The notes under the pieces were generated by a model. It worked only from the letters and a program-made list of their open reading frames with translations, was not told the DNA's origin and searched no databases. A program made the position numbers and the translations under genes. DNA of 64,000 nucleotides from Pandoraea pneumonica (lineage in GTDB: Bacteria; Pseudomonadota; Gammaproteobacteria; Burkholderiales; Burkholderiaceae): contig NZ_CABPSK010000003.1 of NCBI RefSeq assembly GCF_902459645.1, forward strand, positions 124,001 through 188,000, in the 5' to 3' direction. Positions 12,101 to 21,742 of the stretch are shown in pieces. Within the stretch, counting starts at the first letter, position 1. Every line of letters starts with the position of its first letter.

Positions 12101-13026
12101 AGCAACGCACCGACATCCTGCGCATTGAGATACCGCTGCCACGCGGACACCGCCTGTGCGAGCGACGCCTCGTGATAGATATTCTTCTTGAACGACGGCA
12201 ACGCCTTGCGCATCAATTCGGCAATACCCTGCGCGTCGGCCTCCCAGCACTCGCGAGCGTCCGCGTAGGTTGCCAGCAACGCGGCATCTACCGCCGTCGT
12301 CGCATCGGCTTGCACGGCTTCGGGCCAACGCAATGCCGACATGGGCTTCTTCAGACGCCGGGCCAGCTGATCGGTCAACGTCCCCGGCGAGCGCTTACGA
12401 TCCACCAGCCACGCGGCGAACCCGTCGTCTTCGGCGGCCAGCGGCTCTACCACACGACGCCAGAACTCCACGGCCAAATCGTGCCGCACACCGTTATCGT
12501 CCGGCACCAATTCGTAAGCAAACGGCAAGCCCGCCGCAAAAGGCACTTCGGCAAGCGCCCGCTGGCAGAAGCCGTGAATCGTGTGAATCGACGCCTGATC
12601 GAAACCGCGCAACGCCGCTTGCAGGCACTCGCGAATCTGCTTCACGGACATCTCGCCGCGCTCGATCAACCCGGCAATCATTACCGTGAACAGCGGATCG
12701 TCGCTTGCATGGGGATCGAAGTCGGGAAAGTCATCGTCTCCGTCGGCTTCATCCTCGCCCGCGCCGTCATCCGCCGCATCGAACATCGGTGCCATCGCAG
12801 CGACCAGCCCCGACAACCGGCCGCGAATGCGCTCGCGCAGTTCGGCCGTCGCCGCATTGGTAAACGTCACCACGAGGATCTGCTCGACGGTGAGATTTCG
12901 CTCGAGCAAGAGCCGCACATAAAGCGCGCAGATATTCCACGTCTTGCCGGTCCCGGCCGACGCTTCGATCAGGCAGACCCCATCGAGATCGCAGTGAAAG
13001 ACGTCAAGATCGATAAGCTGCGTCAT
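9097..13026 (-). CDS. recB: RecBCD subunit RecB (exodeoxyribonuclease V beta)
   Basis: This 1309-residue 3'-to-5' helicase/nuclease has a Walker A (ASAGTGKT, residues 22-29), a UvrD-type motif II (LIDEFQDTDPLQF), motif III (VGDPKQAIYSFR), motif V/VI (VTVHKSKGLEY, LLYVALTRA), and a C-terminal RecB nuclease with GFIDLVF and DWKSNYLG (near 1178). The start at 13026 follows a GGAGGG site and overlaps the recC stop (ATGA); the longer frame to 13125 lies inside recC. Oddity: an (Ala-Glu-Ser) run of eight units at about residues 435-458 sits between helicase motifs II and III. Confidence 0.96.
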   Translation of the reverse strand: MTQLIDLDVFHCDLDGVCLIEASAGTGKTWNICALYVRLLLERNLTVEQILVVTFTNAATAELRERIRGRLSGLVAAMAPMFDAADDGAGEDEADGDDDFPDFDPHASDDPLFTVMIAGLIERGEMSVKQIRECLQAALRGFDQASIHTIHGFCQRALAEVPFAAGLPFAYELVPDDNGVRHDLAVEFWRRVVEPLAAEDDGFAAWLVDRKRSPGTLTDQLARRLKKPMSALRWPEAVQADATTAVDAALLATYADARECWEADAQGIAELMRKALPSFKKNIYHEASLAQAVSAWQRYLNAQDVGALLHAKAELLTTTRLAKDIKKGETPPDHRFFGLADVLVQARADADERYAMAWLRILREWLMQAPDQLAQRKRELRVVSFDDLLGNIARALTQHPDLAEALRTRYPCALIDEFQDTDPLQFAIFNAVYRAESAESAESAESAESAESAESAESERGGSGPMFMVGDPKQAIYSFRAADLHTYLSARENADAAYTLAVNQRSTPAMIEAGNRLFGANDRAFVLDGLEYPPVRPGQRRREPLTDGRAVADFTVWWLPEGESGDEGKGDGPLSKDEAQQACARATAAEVARLLGDASRGDVLIGNDALAPGDIAVIVQTHRQGALMKAMLAEHAVGSVELTQDSVFASDEAETLLRVLRAVESPGDVRALRAALATELFGLDAMALFRMQTSDASDAEAIAWIERLQRYRQLWIERGFSAMWRTLMRELGLAARLVAQSGGERRLTNFMHLAELAQARWAEQPGMPALLRWLASQRNGSGGEEAQLRLESDQNLVQIVTVHKSKGLEYGVVFCPFLWDGAVRDSGGLDGLEYHDGPDAVIDFTEAGAKGSPAHAALRREQSAEQARLLYVALTRAVYRCYLAAGIYTSRRSVKEACGGMLNWLAAGQGTSFDDWIATTVDADARVDAIRTAWTALAGGPIDVIPLPVGDALGAGERIGHDAAPELATRTSTRALREVWRIGSFSGLLAGMHTGPQLGGGQLSAPERTRPDYDAQANAGPTFALPPEGDDTWPPADDILRFPRGPAAGESLHRVFELADFTSRSQWPQAVTRALRERPPGRGAEQNDLWRAMMMNMLADTLATPLRPGVRLADVATTERLTEMEFTYPADAVSLDALRGLLRQHGYPDLPLDATVLRGYLKGFIDLVFRHHGQWWILDWKSNYLGTAPENYGPDGLREAMADHGYHLQYLLYTLALHRYLRRRLPDYDYDRDMAGSLYLFVRGVRPDWAEANQLEDHVPGVYFDKPSREMVDALDGLFSAGENTALAEALALDGRNGSDDVDAGETNA
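11652..11723. repeat. Tandem 9-base repeat x8 inside recB
   Basis: Eight perfect, contiguous copies of CGCTTTCGG (plus strand) fill 72 bases. Read in the recB frame they encode repeated Ala-Glu-Ser. Because the unit is a multiple of three, gain or loss of copies keeps the frame. The copies are identical, which suggests recent expansion by slipped-strand mispairing. Confidence 0.97.
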
Positions 13027-16000
13027 GCGCCCTCCACGAGTTCGAGATGGGCGACCAACGGGCCGAAAACGGTATTCGCGAGCAGATCGAACGGCGAAGC
13101 CAGCGGATCTTCCACGCCTCGCCACACCAACCGGGTGTAGGGGTCATCGGCATCGCCGCGGGCAAATGCCGACCCCTCCCACTGGCTCTGCGCGTCGCTC
13201 GGCTTACCCGTACTTGCCAATTTCCACGCACTGCGTGCAAAGAACGGCAGCGGCCGCGTTTGCCCAAGCCGGTACAACGCGACCAATTGACCGAGCAATG
13301 TCTCGGCGTTCTCCACGGGGCGCAGCGCAAACGTATCGTCCTCGCCGTACCAAAGCGTGCGTGCCGCCACATCCAGCCCGGCGTGCTCCGGCTGCTGCAA
13401 ATGGGCGCACAGCGCGAGGTGAGATAACCACGCCGCCAACAAATCGCTCGGCCGCAGGCTGCCGTAGCGGTACATCACCAAACCGTAACGCGACACGGGC
13501 GCGAGCCGTCCTTGCAACAGGCACGGTGCCGAAAGCGTCGCATCGCCGTGCCATGCTGCCCCGGTCGCCGCCTCCCATCCCTCAGGCAGCGCAGGTGCCA
13601 CCGGCAACATCGTCAAGATCTCTTGCGTGCCTTCCGCCTGCGCTTCACGCACTTGCGAAGCCAACGCACGCAAGCCGCCCAGTTCCCGACGACGCCATAC
13701 GGCACCCGTCGCGCCTCCGGGTAGTTCATGGCTGACGCGCGCAATGCGCTCAATCGCGTCGGCGCGCATTCTTGCGTCGCCATCTTCGGCACGCAGCAGG
13801 CGCGGTAAAAGCCGCGCCGCCAATGCGTCGCGTCCCGCCCAGTCGAGGACGAACGGTTCGTCGTCTTCGACTTCCGTGAGCACGTCACCCAGCGTGAGGC
13901 CCAGCCGGTCACGCGCCCACGCCCGCCCGGGATGCCGCCAGAAGCGCAGCAAATCATCGAGCGTGAGGTGCGTTTGCGCGACCGCCGGTAGCGGCTCGCT
14001 CACAAATGGGGCAGCCGGGGCTTCCGGTGCTGGCGCGGCCATTTGTGCCGCCAGTTGCCGCGCGGCTTCACCGTTGGAGACGTCGTAGCTGTATAGCGAC
14101 GGATGCTGGCCGTCGAAATATGCGGGCGAGAACGGCTGCAACGGGTGCAGCACAACCAGCCGCTCGCGAGCCTCGCGTTGCTCGTCCGCATGAAACCCTT
14201 GCGACGCCGGAGCTAGCAGTTGCGCCGTGAAGTCCAGCAACTCGTCCACCGCTGTCGACGGCGGCAATGGGGCGTTGTCGCGCACACTGCGTCCGGTGTA
14301 GGTGACCAAGAAGCGGTCCTGCGCACACAGCAGCAGATCGAGAAAGAGATTGCGCTCGTCGTCGCGCCGCTGGCGGTCGCCACGTTGCGGCAATACGCGC
14401 ATCAGGTCGAATTCGTCGGCTCGCACGCGTCCCGGCAACACGCCATCGTCCATCCCGAGCATGCAAACGACACGGTATGGCAGCGAGCGCAGGCTGGGAA
14501 TCGCGGCGAACGTGACGCGCCCGGACGGCACACCGCCGCGCGTCGGGTCGTCCAAGGCGTCGGCCAGCACGCGGGCGACCACCTCCACGGGCACGCGCAC
14601 TTCCGGCGCGCCGTCGGCAATGGCCGAGCCGATTTGCTCGATCGCCATGCGCACTTCCGCCACGTCGTCGGCAAAGCGCGAATCGTCGGAGAAAAACTGC
14701 TCCAACATGGCGAGCAACTGATCGCGCCATGCCAGCCCCGTGCGCTCGGTTTGCAGCGCCACCGCCGTGGCATCCAGATCGTCGATCAGACGCGCCAACT
14801 CCCCCAGCAATTCCGCACGGCCGCCTTCGATACCGCCCACCGGCAACCAGTCGTCGACCGGCAGCGCATCGTCCGGCAGGGCATAGCCGAGGAACAATCG
14901 CATCATCGCGTCGCCTAGCGTGTGGCGCTCCAAGGCGGGGGTGGCGGTTGGCACATCGGGCCCTGCTTCCTGCTCCCTCGCCCCTCCCATGCCCCGCTGC
15001 GCGCCCTGTGCGTCCAACCGCAACAGCGCATCGCCGCGCCAGCCGCGTCGCGCGCCAGCCGCGTGCAACCAGTTCTGAATCGAATCGAGCACATTGCCCG
15101 CGAGATCGTAGCGCTGTGCCACGGCTTCCGTGCGCGCCAACTCCACGAGATCGGATGCTGCCACGCGCAATTGCGGCAACGCCAAGATCGAAGCGAATGC
15201 TCGGGCAACGGGGTTGGTACGGGTAGGCGGCAGCCCGGTCACCAGATAGGGGATGCGAGGCGTCGCCGTGCCGAAAACGGCATCGATCAGCGGCGCGGCC
15301 TTGCCTAGATCCGGCACGGTAATCAGTACGTCGTCGGGGCGAAGGTCCGGTATCTCGTCAAAACACGCCAGCAGACGGTCATGAAGCACCTCGATCTGGC
15401 GCGCGAGGCTATGGCAGACGTGCACTTGCACCGAGCCATCCGCACTCACGCCTTCCGGCACCCCGTAACGCCCGTCGTCGAGCGTCAGCATGCCGTTTTG
15501 CAGCGCGGCGAGCAGCGTCGGCGCAGGATTCGGCTGGAACAGCGCACGGTCTTCGACCGCCTGCTGGGCAAGATCGGCATACAGCGCATCGATGTGCGAC
15601 TGCGTCTGTCGCCCCCACTCGGCCAGCAGCGGGTGACCGACCTCGCGGTGCGCCGTGCCGTCGCGCCGCTTCAAATAGGACAAACGTGACGGCGGCACGA
15701 TATCGAACCAGTAGCTCTCGCACGGGTTGAGCACGTACAAATGCACGTCCATCAGGCGCGACATCGCCTTGAGCATCACCATCGAGAGCGGCGGCATCGA
15801 CGACAGCGCGAATACCGACACACGCGCAGGCCAGCCGGATGGCAACGTCTCGGGGGTCAATTGTTCGATCTGGTCGATGGCGCGCAGCGTCGGGTGGCGC
15901 TCACGAATATTCAAGTGCTGCAACGCGCGCCGCCACAAGTCGCTCTGCCAGATTTCGTCGTCTCGCTGAACATCGCCCCAGCCAGCCGCCCCGCCGACGG

Positions 16001-16454
16001 GAATCTTGTCGCCCGTCTGCCAGCGCTCGAGCCAGTTCGGCCGGTAGGTCAGATATTGATCGTAGATGTGGGCCAGCCGCTCGGCCAACTCAAAGCGCAT
16101 AACGTCGTCGGCTTCAGCTAGATAGCCTGCCAGCCGAGGGGATGTTTTGACCCACGGCTGGGCAAGACATTGGTAAAGCGGCCAGACAAGGCGGTCCGGC
16201 GCGAACGGCGAGCTCTCGGGCACCGTCAGCAGCTTGCCCGCCATGTCCCACAACCATTGCGCCAGATAGGTCAGACGCACGTTCGCGCACACGCCGAACA
16301 CGTCGGCATAGTCCAGTTCGAGCCGACGGCGTACCGCCACACTTGGCACGACGATGGTTTCCGAATGCAACGGATCTCCCGGCGCCTGCGCGAGATCGCG
16401 CAACAGGGCAGCTTCAAGCGTGGTGAACCGGTTAGAAAAGAATAGATGGAGCAT
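13023..16454 (-). CDS. recC: RecBCD subunit RecC (exodeoxyribonuclease V gamma)
   Basis: This 1143-residue RecC holds the complex together and reads Chi as single-stranded DNA passes through. The N-terminus MLHLFFSNRFTTLEALL-type block and later DDVLITVPDLGKAAPLIDAVFG and LPYRVVCMLGMDDGVLPG segments are typical. Length matches the family (about 1100-1150). The frame could start as far up as 16550, but the ATG at 16454 aligns with the conserved N-terminus; its ribosome binding site is poor. It is the first gene of the operon and overlaps recB by four bases. Chi recognition in this organism cannot be read from the sequence. Confidence 0.95.
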   Translation of the reverse strand: MLHLFFSNRFTTLEAALLRDLAQAPGDPLHSETIVVPSVAVRRRLELDYADVFGVCANVRLTYLAQWLWDMAGKLLTVPESSPFAPDRLVWPLYQCLAQPWVKTSPRLAGYLAEADDVMRFELAERLAHIYDQYLTYRPNWLERWQTGDKIPVGGAAGWGDVQRDDEIWQSDLWRRALQHLNIRERHPTLRAIDQIEQLTPETLPSGWPARVSVFALSSMPPLSMVMLKAMSRLMDVHLYVLNPCESYWFDIVPPSRLSYLKRRDGTAHREVGHPLLAEWGRQTQSHIDALYADLAQQAVEDRALFQPNPAPTLLAALQNGMLTLDDGRYGVPEGVSADGSVQVHVCHSLARQIEVLHDRLLACFDEIPDLRPDDVLITVPDLGKAAPLIDAVFGTATPRIPYLVTGLPPTRTNPVARAFASILALPQLRVAASDLVELARTEAVAQRYDLAGNVLDSIQNWLHAAGARRGWRGDALLRLDAQGAQRGMGGAREQEAGPDVPTATPALERHTLGDAMMRLFLGYALPDDALPVDDWLPVGGIEGGRAELLGELARLIDDLDATAVALQTERTGLAWRDQLLAMLEQFFSDDSRFADDVAEVRMAIEQIGSAIADGAPEVRVPVEVVARVLADALDDPTRGGVPSGRVTFAAIPSLRSLPYRVVCMLGMDDGVLPGRVRADEFDLMRVLPQRGDRQRRDDERNLFLDLLLCAQDRFLVTYTGRSVRDNAPLPPSTAVDELLDFTAQLLAPASQGFHADEQREARERLVVLHPLQPFSPAYFDGQHPSLYSYDVSNGEAARQLAAQMAAPAPEAPAAPFVSEPLPAVAQTHLTLDDLLRFWRHPGRAWARDRLGLTLGDVLTEVEDDEPFVLDWAGRDALAARLLPRLLRAEDGDARMRADAIERIARVSHELPGGATGAVWRRRELGGLRALASQVREAQAEGTQEILTMLPVAPALPEGWEAATGAAWHGDATLSAPCLLQGRLAPVSRYGLVMYRYGSLRPSDLLAAWLSHLALCAHLQQPEHAGLDVAARTLWYGEDDTFALRPVENAETLLGQLVALYRLGQTRPLPFFARSAWKLASTGKPSDAQSQWEGSAFARGDADDPYTRLVWRGVEDPLASPFDLLANTVFGPLVAHLELVEGA

Positions 16455-16684
16455 TCGGAGGTGGGCTGGGGAGACTGTTCGCAAGCATAACAAAAGGCCC
16501 GTGCCAAAGCCCATCGGAGCGGTCCGAAAACTCGGGCCGGTCGGCGTCACAGCACACGGCGGGCAGGCATGTAACCGGCAGTATCCCCTCTTCGCGCTAC
16601 GCGGGCGTTCGGCTAGACTCCTGTCTGCGCCGTGCGCTACCCGCCGCGCGGCCGGCTTTGCAGCGGAACCCTCGCACCCGACGC

Positions 16685-18907
16685 ATGGACTACCAGACCG
16701 ATATCAAGAAGTTCCTCTATAGCCACTACTTTTTCACCGGCACCCGCCAAGCCTTGGGTGTCGTCTTGCCTGCGCTCGTATTGTTCTGGGGGCTGGATCA
16801 GCACCTGCTCGGCATCGAAGTCGCCTCGGGCGCGTTGTGCGCCAGCGTCGTCGACATCAACGGCCCGCTGCGCCACAAGCACACTGAATTGCTGAGTTGC
16901 ACGCTGCTGGGCGCCCTCACCGTGCTCATCACCGGCATGGCCACCGCCGCCCAGCCGTGGCAACTCTGGCTCACCACGCTGATCCTCACGTTCGGCCTGT
17001 CGATGCTCGTGGTCTATGGCTTTCGCGCGTCGCTCGTGAGTTTTGCCTGCCTGATGATGATGGTGCTCAACGTCGAGGCCGATCTCACCCGCCATCAGGC
17101 CGTGCTCGATGCTGGCGCGGTGCTGATCGGTGGGCTTTGGTACACCTATTTCAGTCTGGTGGTTTGTCGTGTCTGGTGGTTTCGCATCGAGCAGCAAACG
17201 CTGGCCGAATGCTTCTTCGTCACCGCTCAGTATCTCGAAGCGAAAGCGGCGTTCTACGACTCGACGACCGATATCGACGAATGCTACCGAAACCTGATCG
17301 CCGCGCAGGTCAATGTCGTCGAGAAGCAGCAAGCCGCACGCGAAATCATTCTGCGCAATCTGCCCCGGCTGCGCACCGGCAGGCTGGAGCCTCGCCGCAC
17401 GATGCTGTTCAATCTGTTCATCAACATCGTCGACCTGCATGAGGTGGTGGTGTCGGTGCACACCGACTATCCGATGCTGCGCCGCGAGTTCGCCAATCAG
17501 GACGTGCTCGTCTTCTTCCGCGACATGATTCGCAAGATCGCCGTCGAAGTCGATGCCATCGGCTACGCCATCGCGACCAATGAGCCGTCGCGCGCGCAGC
17601 GCAGTTGGCGCGCGGAATTCCGCGCTATCGAGTATGAAATCGACGCGATGCGCAAGCAGCAGTTGCCGCAGCAGGCACCCGAGGCGTATCAAGCCGTCAC
17701 CAGCACGTTCCGGCGGGTGTGGAGCGCCACACGTGTGCTCGAGCGCATGCATCGCAATACGAACATCACGACCGCCGCCTCGGCCACGGAAATGCAGATC
17801 GATCAGGCGCTCGTGCGATTCACGTCCCGGCAGAGCTTCTCGCCCAAGCTGCTGCGCAAGAACCTGACATTCGCTTCACCGAGTTTTCGCCACGCGTTGC
17901 GCGTGACAATCGCGATCACCGCGGGCCTCATCATCTGCGAGAACTGGTCGTTACTCGCTGGGCAAGCCCATAGCTATTGGGTGCTGCTCACGATCATCGT
18001 GATTTTGAAGCCCGGCTTCAGCCTGACGAAGCAGAAGAACGCCCAGCGTCTGACCGGCACGCTGCTCGGGTGCGTGAGCGTGCTCGTCATTCTGTCGTTC
18101 GTGCACAAGCCGTGGGTGCTGTTCGCGCTGATGTTCTTCTGCATGGTGATGGGCAACAGCCTCTCGCTGTTCAACTACGGCTTGTCTGTGGTGTTCATGT
18201 CGTCGTACGTGCTGCTGCTGTTCCACTTCCTGCTACCGGGCTCGTTGTCGGTCGTGGGCGAGCGCGCTATCGACACGTTGATCGGCTCGGCGGTCGCCTT
18301 GGTGTGTTCGTATCTGTTCCCCTACTGGGAATACCGCCTGATGGGGCCGTTGATCCGGCAAGCGGTGCAATCGACGCGAACTTATCTGGAATCGTGCGTC
18401 GGTCGTGACGGCGTACGCGACGATCTGGCGTATCGCATGGCGCGCAAGGACATGCATATTGCGTTCGGGAATTTTGGGGCGGCGTTCAAGCGGATGATGC
18501 TCGAACCCAAGTCGAAGCAAGTGTCCGTCGGTGAGCTCAACGACTTGCTGGTGCAGAACCACGTCATGGCGTCGTACATCACCGGCATCTCCGACGTGCT
18601 GCCGCGTCAGATCGCTGCCGACAAGAGCGGAGAGCTTGGGCAAGTCGTCTCGGCCATCAGCGACTTGCTTTCGCAGGCGGTCGCGGCCCCTGCCGCCTCG
18701 GTGCCCACCGACGCGCAAGCGGCCAGCGAGGCGATGCGCGACTACACGCGCCGTCTGGACGCACTCGTCGTCACGCAAGAGCAGCAAGCCGACGCCCCCG
18801 ACGCCAGCGTGCAAGAACTCAAGCAAGTGGTGCATCAACTCAAACAAATGCTGCGCGCGGGCGAGCTGATTCTGCGCGATATGCGAGGTATTCGGCTGCC
18901 CGCTTGA
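16685..18907 (+). CDS. FUSC-family inner-membrane protein (YccS/AaeB-like)
   Basis: This 740-residue protein has two membrane bundles (about residues 15-165 and 405-540) separated by a large soluble domain, the duplicated half-structure of the fusaric-acid-resistance/YccS family. The C-terminal tail has helical Gln/Lys-rich coiled-coil-like sequence. The family includes aromatic-acid efflux proteins that usually need a periplasmic adaptor. None is adjacent, so this is more like stand-alone YccS/YhfK. The first Met of the conserved part, MDYQTDIKKF at 16685, is taken as the start. It is divergent from recC, with about 230 bases of shared upstream DNA. Confidence 0.88.
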   Translation: MDYQTDIKKFLYSHYFFTGTRQALGVVLPALVLFWGLDQHLLGIEVASGALCASVVDINGPLRHKHTELLSCTLLGALTVLITGMATAAQPWQLWLTTLILTFGLSMLVVYGFRASLVSFACLMMMVLNVEADLTRHQAVLDAGAVLIGGLWYTYFSLVVCRVWWFRIEQQTLAECFFVTAQYLEAKAAFYDSTTDIDECYRNLIAAQVNVVEKQQAAREIILRNLPRLRTGRLEPRRTMLFNLFINIVDLHEVVVSVHTDYPMLRREFANQDVLVFFRDMIRKIAVEVDAIGYAIATNEPSRAQRSWRAEFRAIEYEIDAMRKQQLPQQAPEAYQAVTSTFRRVWSATRVLERMHRNTNITTAASATEMQIDQALVRFTSRQSFSPKLLRKNLTFASPSFRHALRVTIAITAGLIICENWSLLAGQAHSYWVLLTIIVILKPGFSLTKQKNAQRLTGTLLGCVSVLVILSFVHKPWVLFALMFFCMVMGNSLSLFNYGLSVVFMSSYVLLLFHFLLPGSLSVVGERAIDTLIGSAVALVCSYLFPYWEYRLMGPLIRQAVQSTRTYLESCVGRDGVRDDLAYRMARKDMHIAFGNFGAAFKRMMLEPKSKQVSVGELNDLLVQNHVMASYITGISDVLPRQIAADKSGELGQVVSAISDLLSQAVAAPAASVPTDAQAASEAMRDYTRRLDALVVTQEQQADAPDASVQELKQVVHQLKQMLRAGELILRDMRGIRLPA

Positions 18908-18963
18908 GTCTGATGCGTGAAAGGTGTGGATGGGTTGCTGTGAGTGAGCGAGCGGGCGTCGAA

Positions 18964-19602
18964 TCAGGTGATGCCCGTTCGCGTTGCGTAGTGATAGAGA
19001 TCGACATCGCGATCCAGCCCGAGCTTGCGCATGGCGTTGGTCTTTTGCGAGCTGACCGTCTTCACGCTGCGGCTCAGTTTGAATGCGATTTCGCTGATCG
19101 TCAGGCCCGAGACAAAGAGCCGCACCACTTCCACCTCACGCCCCGAGAGTTTCGACGCGTCGGCTTCGGCATCGTCGACCACCGAGTCATGTAGTCGTGT
19201 GGCCAACCCGGCGGGAATGTAGCGGCTGCCGTCCGCCACCACGCAGACGATATCGGCAATCGAACTCTGCTCGTCGAGCTTCGAGAGAATCGAATGCACG
19301 CCCAGTTTGAGCATGCCGCGCAAGATCGCCAGATTCTCCAGCATCGTGACGACGATGATCTTGATGTTGGGAAAGTACCGGCGCACGTAGCCGATCAGAA
19401 ATAGCCCGTCTTTGAAGTGACCGCCGGGCATCGAGAAATCGGTGACCAGAATGTCGCACGGGGCCTTGGCCAACAAGGTCACCAACTCCGACGAGTTGGA
19501 CGCCTCCCCTACCAGCTGAATCATCTCCCGCTCTTCGAGCAAGCGGCGTATTCCGTAACGCACAATCGGATGGTCATCTGCGACCACAACGTTGATTGTC
19601 AT
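18964..19602 (-). CDS. NarL/FixJ-family response regulator, RcsB-like
   Basis: This 212-residue regulator has a receiver domain (1-125) with acidic pocket DD at 9-10, phospho-acceptor D55 (ILVTDFSMPG) and conserved Lys in SKLDEQ, followed by a LuxR-type HTH (about 145-205, LSGREVEVVRLF, KTVSSQKTNAM). The receiver resembles RcsB and BvgA-class regulators (ADDHPIVRYGIRR, SMPGG, GLFLIGYVRRYFP). Start 19602 has a GGAGGG site upstream. There is no histidine kinase beside it, so it is an orphan whose phospho-donor lies elsewhere. It is convergent with the FUSC gene. Confidence 0.9.
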   Translation of the reverse strand: MTINVVVADDHPIVRYGIRRLLEEREMIQLVGEASNSSELVTLLAKAPCDILVTDFSMPGGHFKDGLFLIGYVRRYFPNIKIIVVTMLENLAILRGMLKLGVHSILSKLDEQSSIADIVCVVADGSRYIPAGLATRLHDSVVDDAEADASKLSGREVEVVRLFVSGLTISEIAFKLSRSVKTVSSQKTNAMRKLGLDRDVDLYHYATRTGIT

Positions 19603-20008
19603 AGCGGCCCCCTCCTTGTTGTCATCTGGCAGAACTGCCGCAGCAACACGGCGCTTCGCGCCTGCCATCGCAGCGAAGTGGGGCCATTCTGGCAAAAGGG
19701 ATTGGCGCGCCCCGCTGGGAGATTGCCCATAGGCAATTCACCAAAGCACGCTTGCTACGCGGTGTGGTCAACGCGCGGAATGTCCGGCCGCTGCCTCATA
19801 GAGCGGGCACTGCGGGCGAAAGGCTTGATTTCATTCGCTCGAACGTGAAAACACTCATGCCCGCCGGTGGCCGCTTTGTGCTACTCGCGTCACAGGGCGT
19901 CAGACGATTCGCGGCATGGGCTGCCGCGATTCTGAGCGCGAACTTCGGAATTAGCTTAAACACCAACGCGGAAAAAGGTGATCCCCCCCGCAGGTACTCG
20001 GAAACGGA
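19603..20008. other. Intergenic region, about 400 bases
   Basis: This gap lies between the start of the RcsB-like regulator and the 3' end of the RND outer-membrane factor gene, both on the minus strand. It must hold the regulator promoter. I see no convincing hairpin with a T-run to end the pump operon and no supported gene; open frames here lack ribosome sites and protein-like composition. Confidence 0.5.
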
Positions 20009-21742
20009 TCAGCCCGCCGACGCCCCCGAAGCCGTCGCGGGGGGATTCGGTGGGACGGCACCGTCCGGCGGCGTCGATGCACTCGGCGCGCTCGGCCCGC
20101 CGTCTTCCGGCGGCAAGCCATGCCAGCCACCGCCCAGCGCGGTCACCAGCAACACGTTCGCCGTGAACTGACGGCCAAGAATCGTCAGCGACGTACGTTC
20201 CGTGCTGTACGCCGTGGCTTGCGCCGTCAGCACGTTCTGAAAGCTGACCGTACCCGCCTTGTATTGATTCAGGATGAGTTGCAGCGCCTCGCGCGACGAT
20301 TGCACGGCCTGCGTCTGCACCGTCGCCTCGCGGCCCAAATAGTTCAGCGCCGCCAGATTGTCTTCGACCGACTGGAACGCCGTGAGCACCGTTTGACGAT
20401 AGGTCGCCACCTGCGCGTCGTAGGCCGCGATGGCCGCGTCGGTCTGCGCGCGACGCAGTCCGCCGTCGAAGAGCGTTGCGGCCAATGCCGGGCCCACCGA
20501 CCAGAAGCGGCTCGGCAGCGTCAGCCAGTTGGCGAAGCTGCTGCTCTGGAAGCCACCGGAGGCGGAGAGCGAGAGCGTTGGGAAGAACGCCGCCTTCGCC
20601 ACGCCGATCTTGGCATTCGCCGAGGCCACTGCGCGCTCGGCCGATGCGATATCCGGGCGACGCTCCAACAGTTGCGACGGCAGGCTGCCCGGCACCGTCG
20701 GCAACGCCGCACGCAGCGGGGCCACGCTCAGCGAGAACGCCGCGGGCGCCTTGCCGACCAGCAGCGCGATGGCGTGTTCCAACTGGGCGCGTGTCACCTC
20801 AATGTCGATGGCCGACGCCTGCGCCGATTGCAATTGCGTTTGCGCTTGAATCACGTCGGAGCGCTGCGCCACACCGACGGCGTACTGATTCTGCGTGAGC
20901 TTGAGCGTTTGCTCGTAGGCCGTGACGGTGCGATCGAGCAACGCCTTCTGGGCATCGGTTACGCGCAGATCGAAGTAGTTCTGTGCGAGCAGGGCTTGCG
21001 CAGACAAGCGCGCGTTCGCCAGATCGGCCGCACTGGCCGCCGCACTCGCGTCGCCCGCTTCGACCGAGCGGCGCACGCTGCCCCAGATGTCCGGCTCCCA
21101 GCTTGCCGTGCCCGACACGCTATAGCTATTTGACAGACCGCCTGCACCGGAGCCGCTCACCGCCGTGTTGCTCACACGCGAGCTGCTGCGCGTCACGCTG
21201 GAACTCGCGCCGATGGTCGGGAAGAACGCCGAGCGCGCCTGCGATGCCACTGCCAACGCCTGTCGGTAGTTCGCCTCGGCCACCTTGATGTTCTGGTTAT
21301 TGACGTCGACCTGCGCCATCAACTCGTTCAGTACCGGGTCTTGATAGATCGCCCACCATTCGCCCTTGGCAGCGGCGTCGTTCGGCTCTGCGAGCTTCCA
21401 ATCGCCGGTTTCCTTGAACGCGGCTGGCGTATCCATCTCCGGGCGCACGTAATCGGGCCCGACCGCACAACCCGCCAGCCAGAGCACCGCGCTCGCGGCC
21501 AGAAACGCGGCAGTACGGCGCGTGCGCAGCGATGCACCGGCACGTCCCGTGGCGGGGTGGCGGGCAGCGTTGACTTGACGATTCAGAGTACGGGACATGG
21601 CACGAGCCGGCTCATTGGCCGGGGCAATAGAGTCAAATTCGGGAACGGCCGCCGATGTGGCAAACCCGTCGGCAGGCAAGCGCGGTGTGGCCGGTGAGGT
21701 CAGCGACGCCAGTGACGTCGGTAACAAGCGACGATCAGCCAT
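20009..21742 (-). CDS. RND efflux outer-membrane lipoprotein (NodT/OprM family)
   Basis: This TolC-type channel completes the pump encoded upstream. The lipobox LAGC gives a mature lipoprotein starting [15 protein letters not shown], followed by two OEP repeats and a C-terminal Gly/Ala/Pro-rich tail. The start is uncertain. The ATG at 21742 overlaps the end of the inner-membrane pump gene by eight bases and has an excellent GGAGGTGAG site, but puts about 75 residues before the signal sequence. The ATG at 21598 gives an ordinary lipoprotein signal but a weak ribosome site. The gene is the last in an adaptor-pump-pump-channel operon like MuxABC-OpmB of Pseudomonas. Confidence 0.92.
   Translation of the reverse strand: MADRRLLPTSLASLTSPATPRLPADGFATSAAVPEFDSIAPANEPARAMSRTLNRQVNAARHPATGRAGASLRTRRTAAFLAASAVLWLAGCAVGPDYVRPEMDTPAAFKETGDWKLAEPNDAAAKGEWWAIYQDPVLNELMAQVDVNNQNIKVAEANYRQALAVASQARSAFFPTIGASSSVTRSSSRVSNTAVSGSGAGGLSNSYSVSGTASWEPDIWGSVRRSVEAGDASAAASAADLANARLSAQALLAQNYFDLRVTDAQKALLDRTVTAYEQTLKLTQNQYAVGVAQRSDVIQAQTQLQSAQASAIDIEVTRAQLEHAIALLVGKAPAAFSLSVAPLRAALPTVPGSLPSQLLERRPDIASAERAVASANAKIGVAKAAFFPTLSLSASGGFQSSSFANWLTLPSRFWSVGPALAATLFDGGLRRAQTDAAIAAYDAQVATYRQTVLTAFQSVEDNLAALNYLGREATVQTQAVQSSREALQLILNQYKAGTVSFQNVLTAQATAYSTERTSLTILGRQFTANVLLVTALGGGWHGLPPEDGGPSAPSASTPPDGAVPPNPPATASGASAG

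Noticed and set aside
11284-13140. 618-codon plus-strand frame opposite recB
   Set aside because: Antisense shadow; its GAFGAFG run is merely the complement of the recB tandem repeat.
19752-20171. 139-codon plus-strand frame between the RcsB-like regulator and pump operon
   Set aside because: Overlaps the 3' end of the channel gene antisense and lacks a ribosome site or protein-like features.
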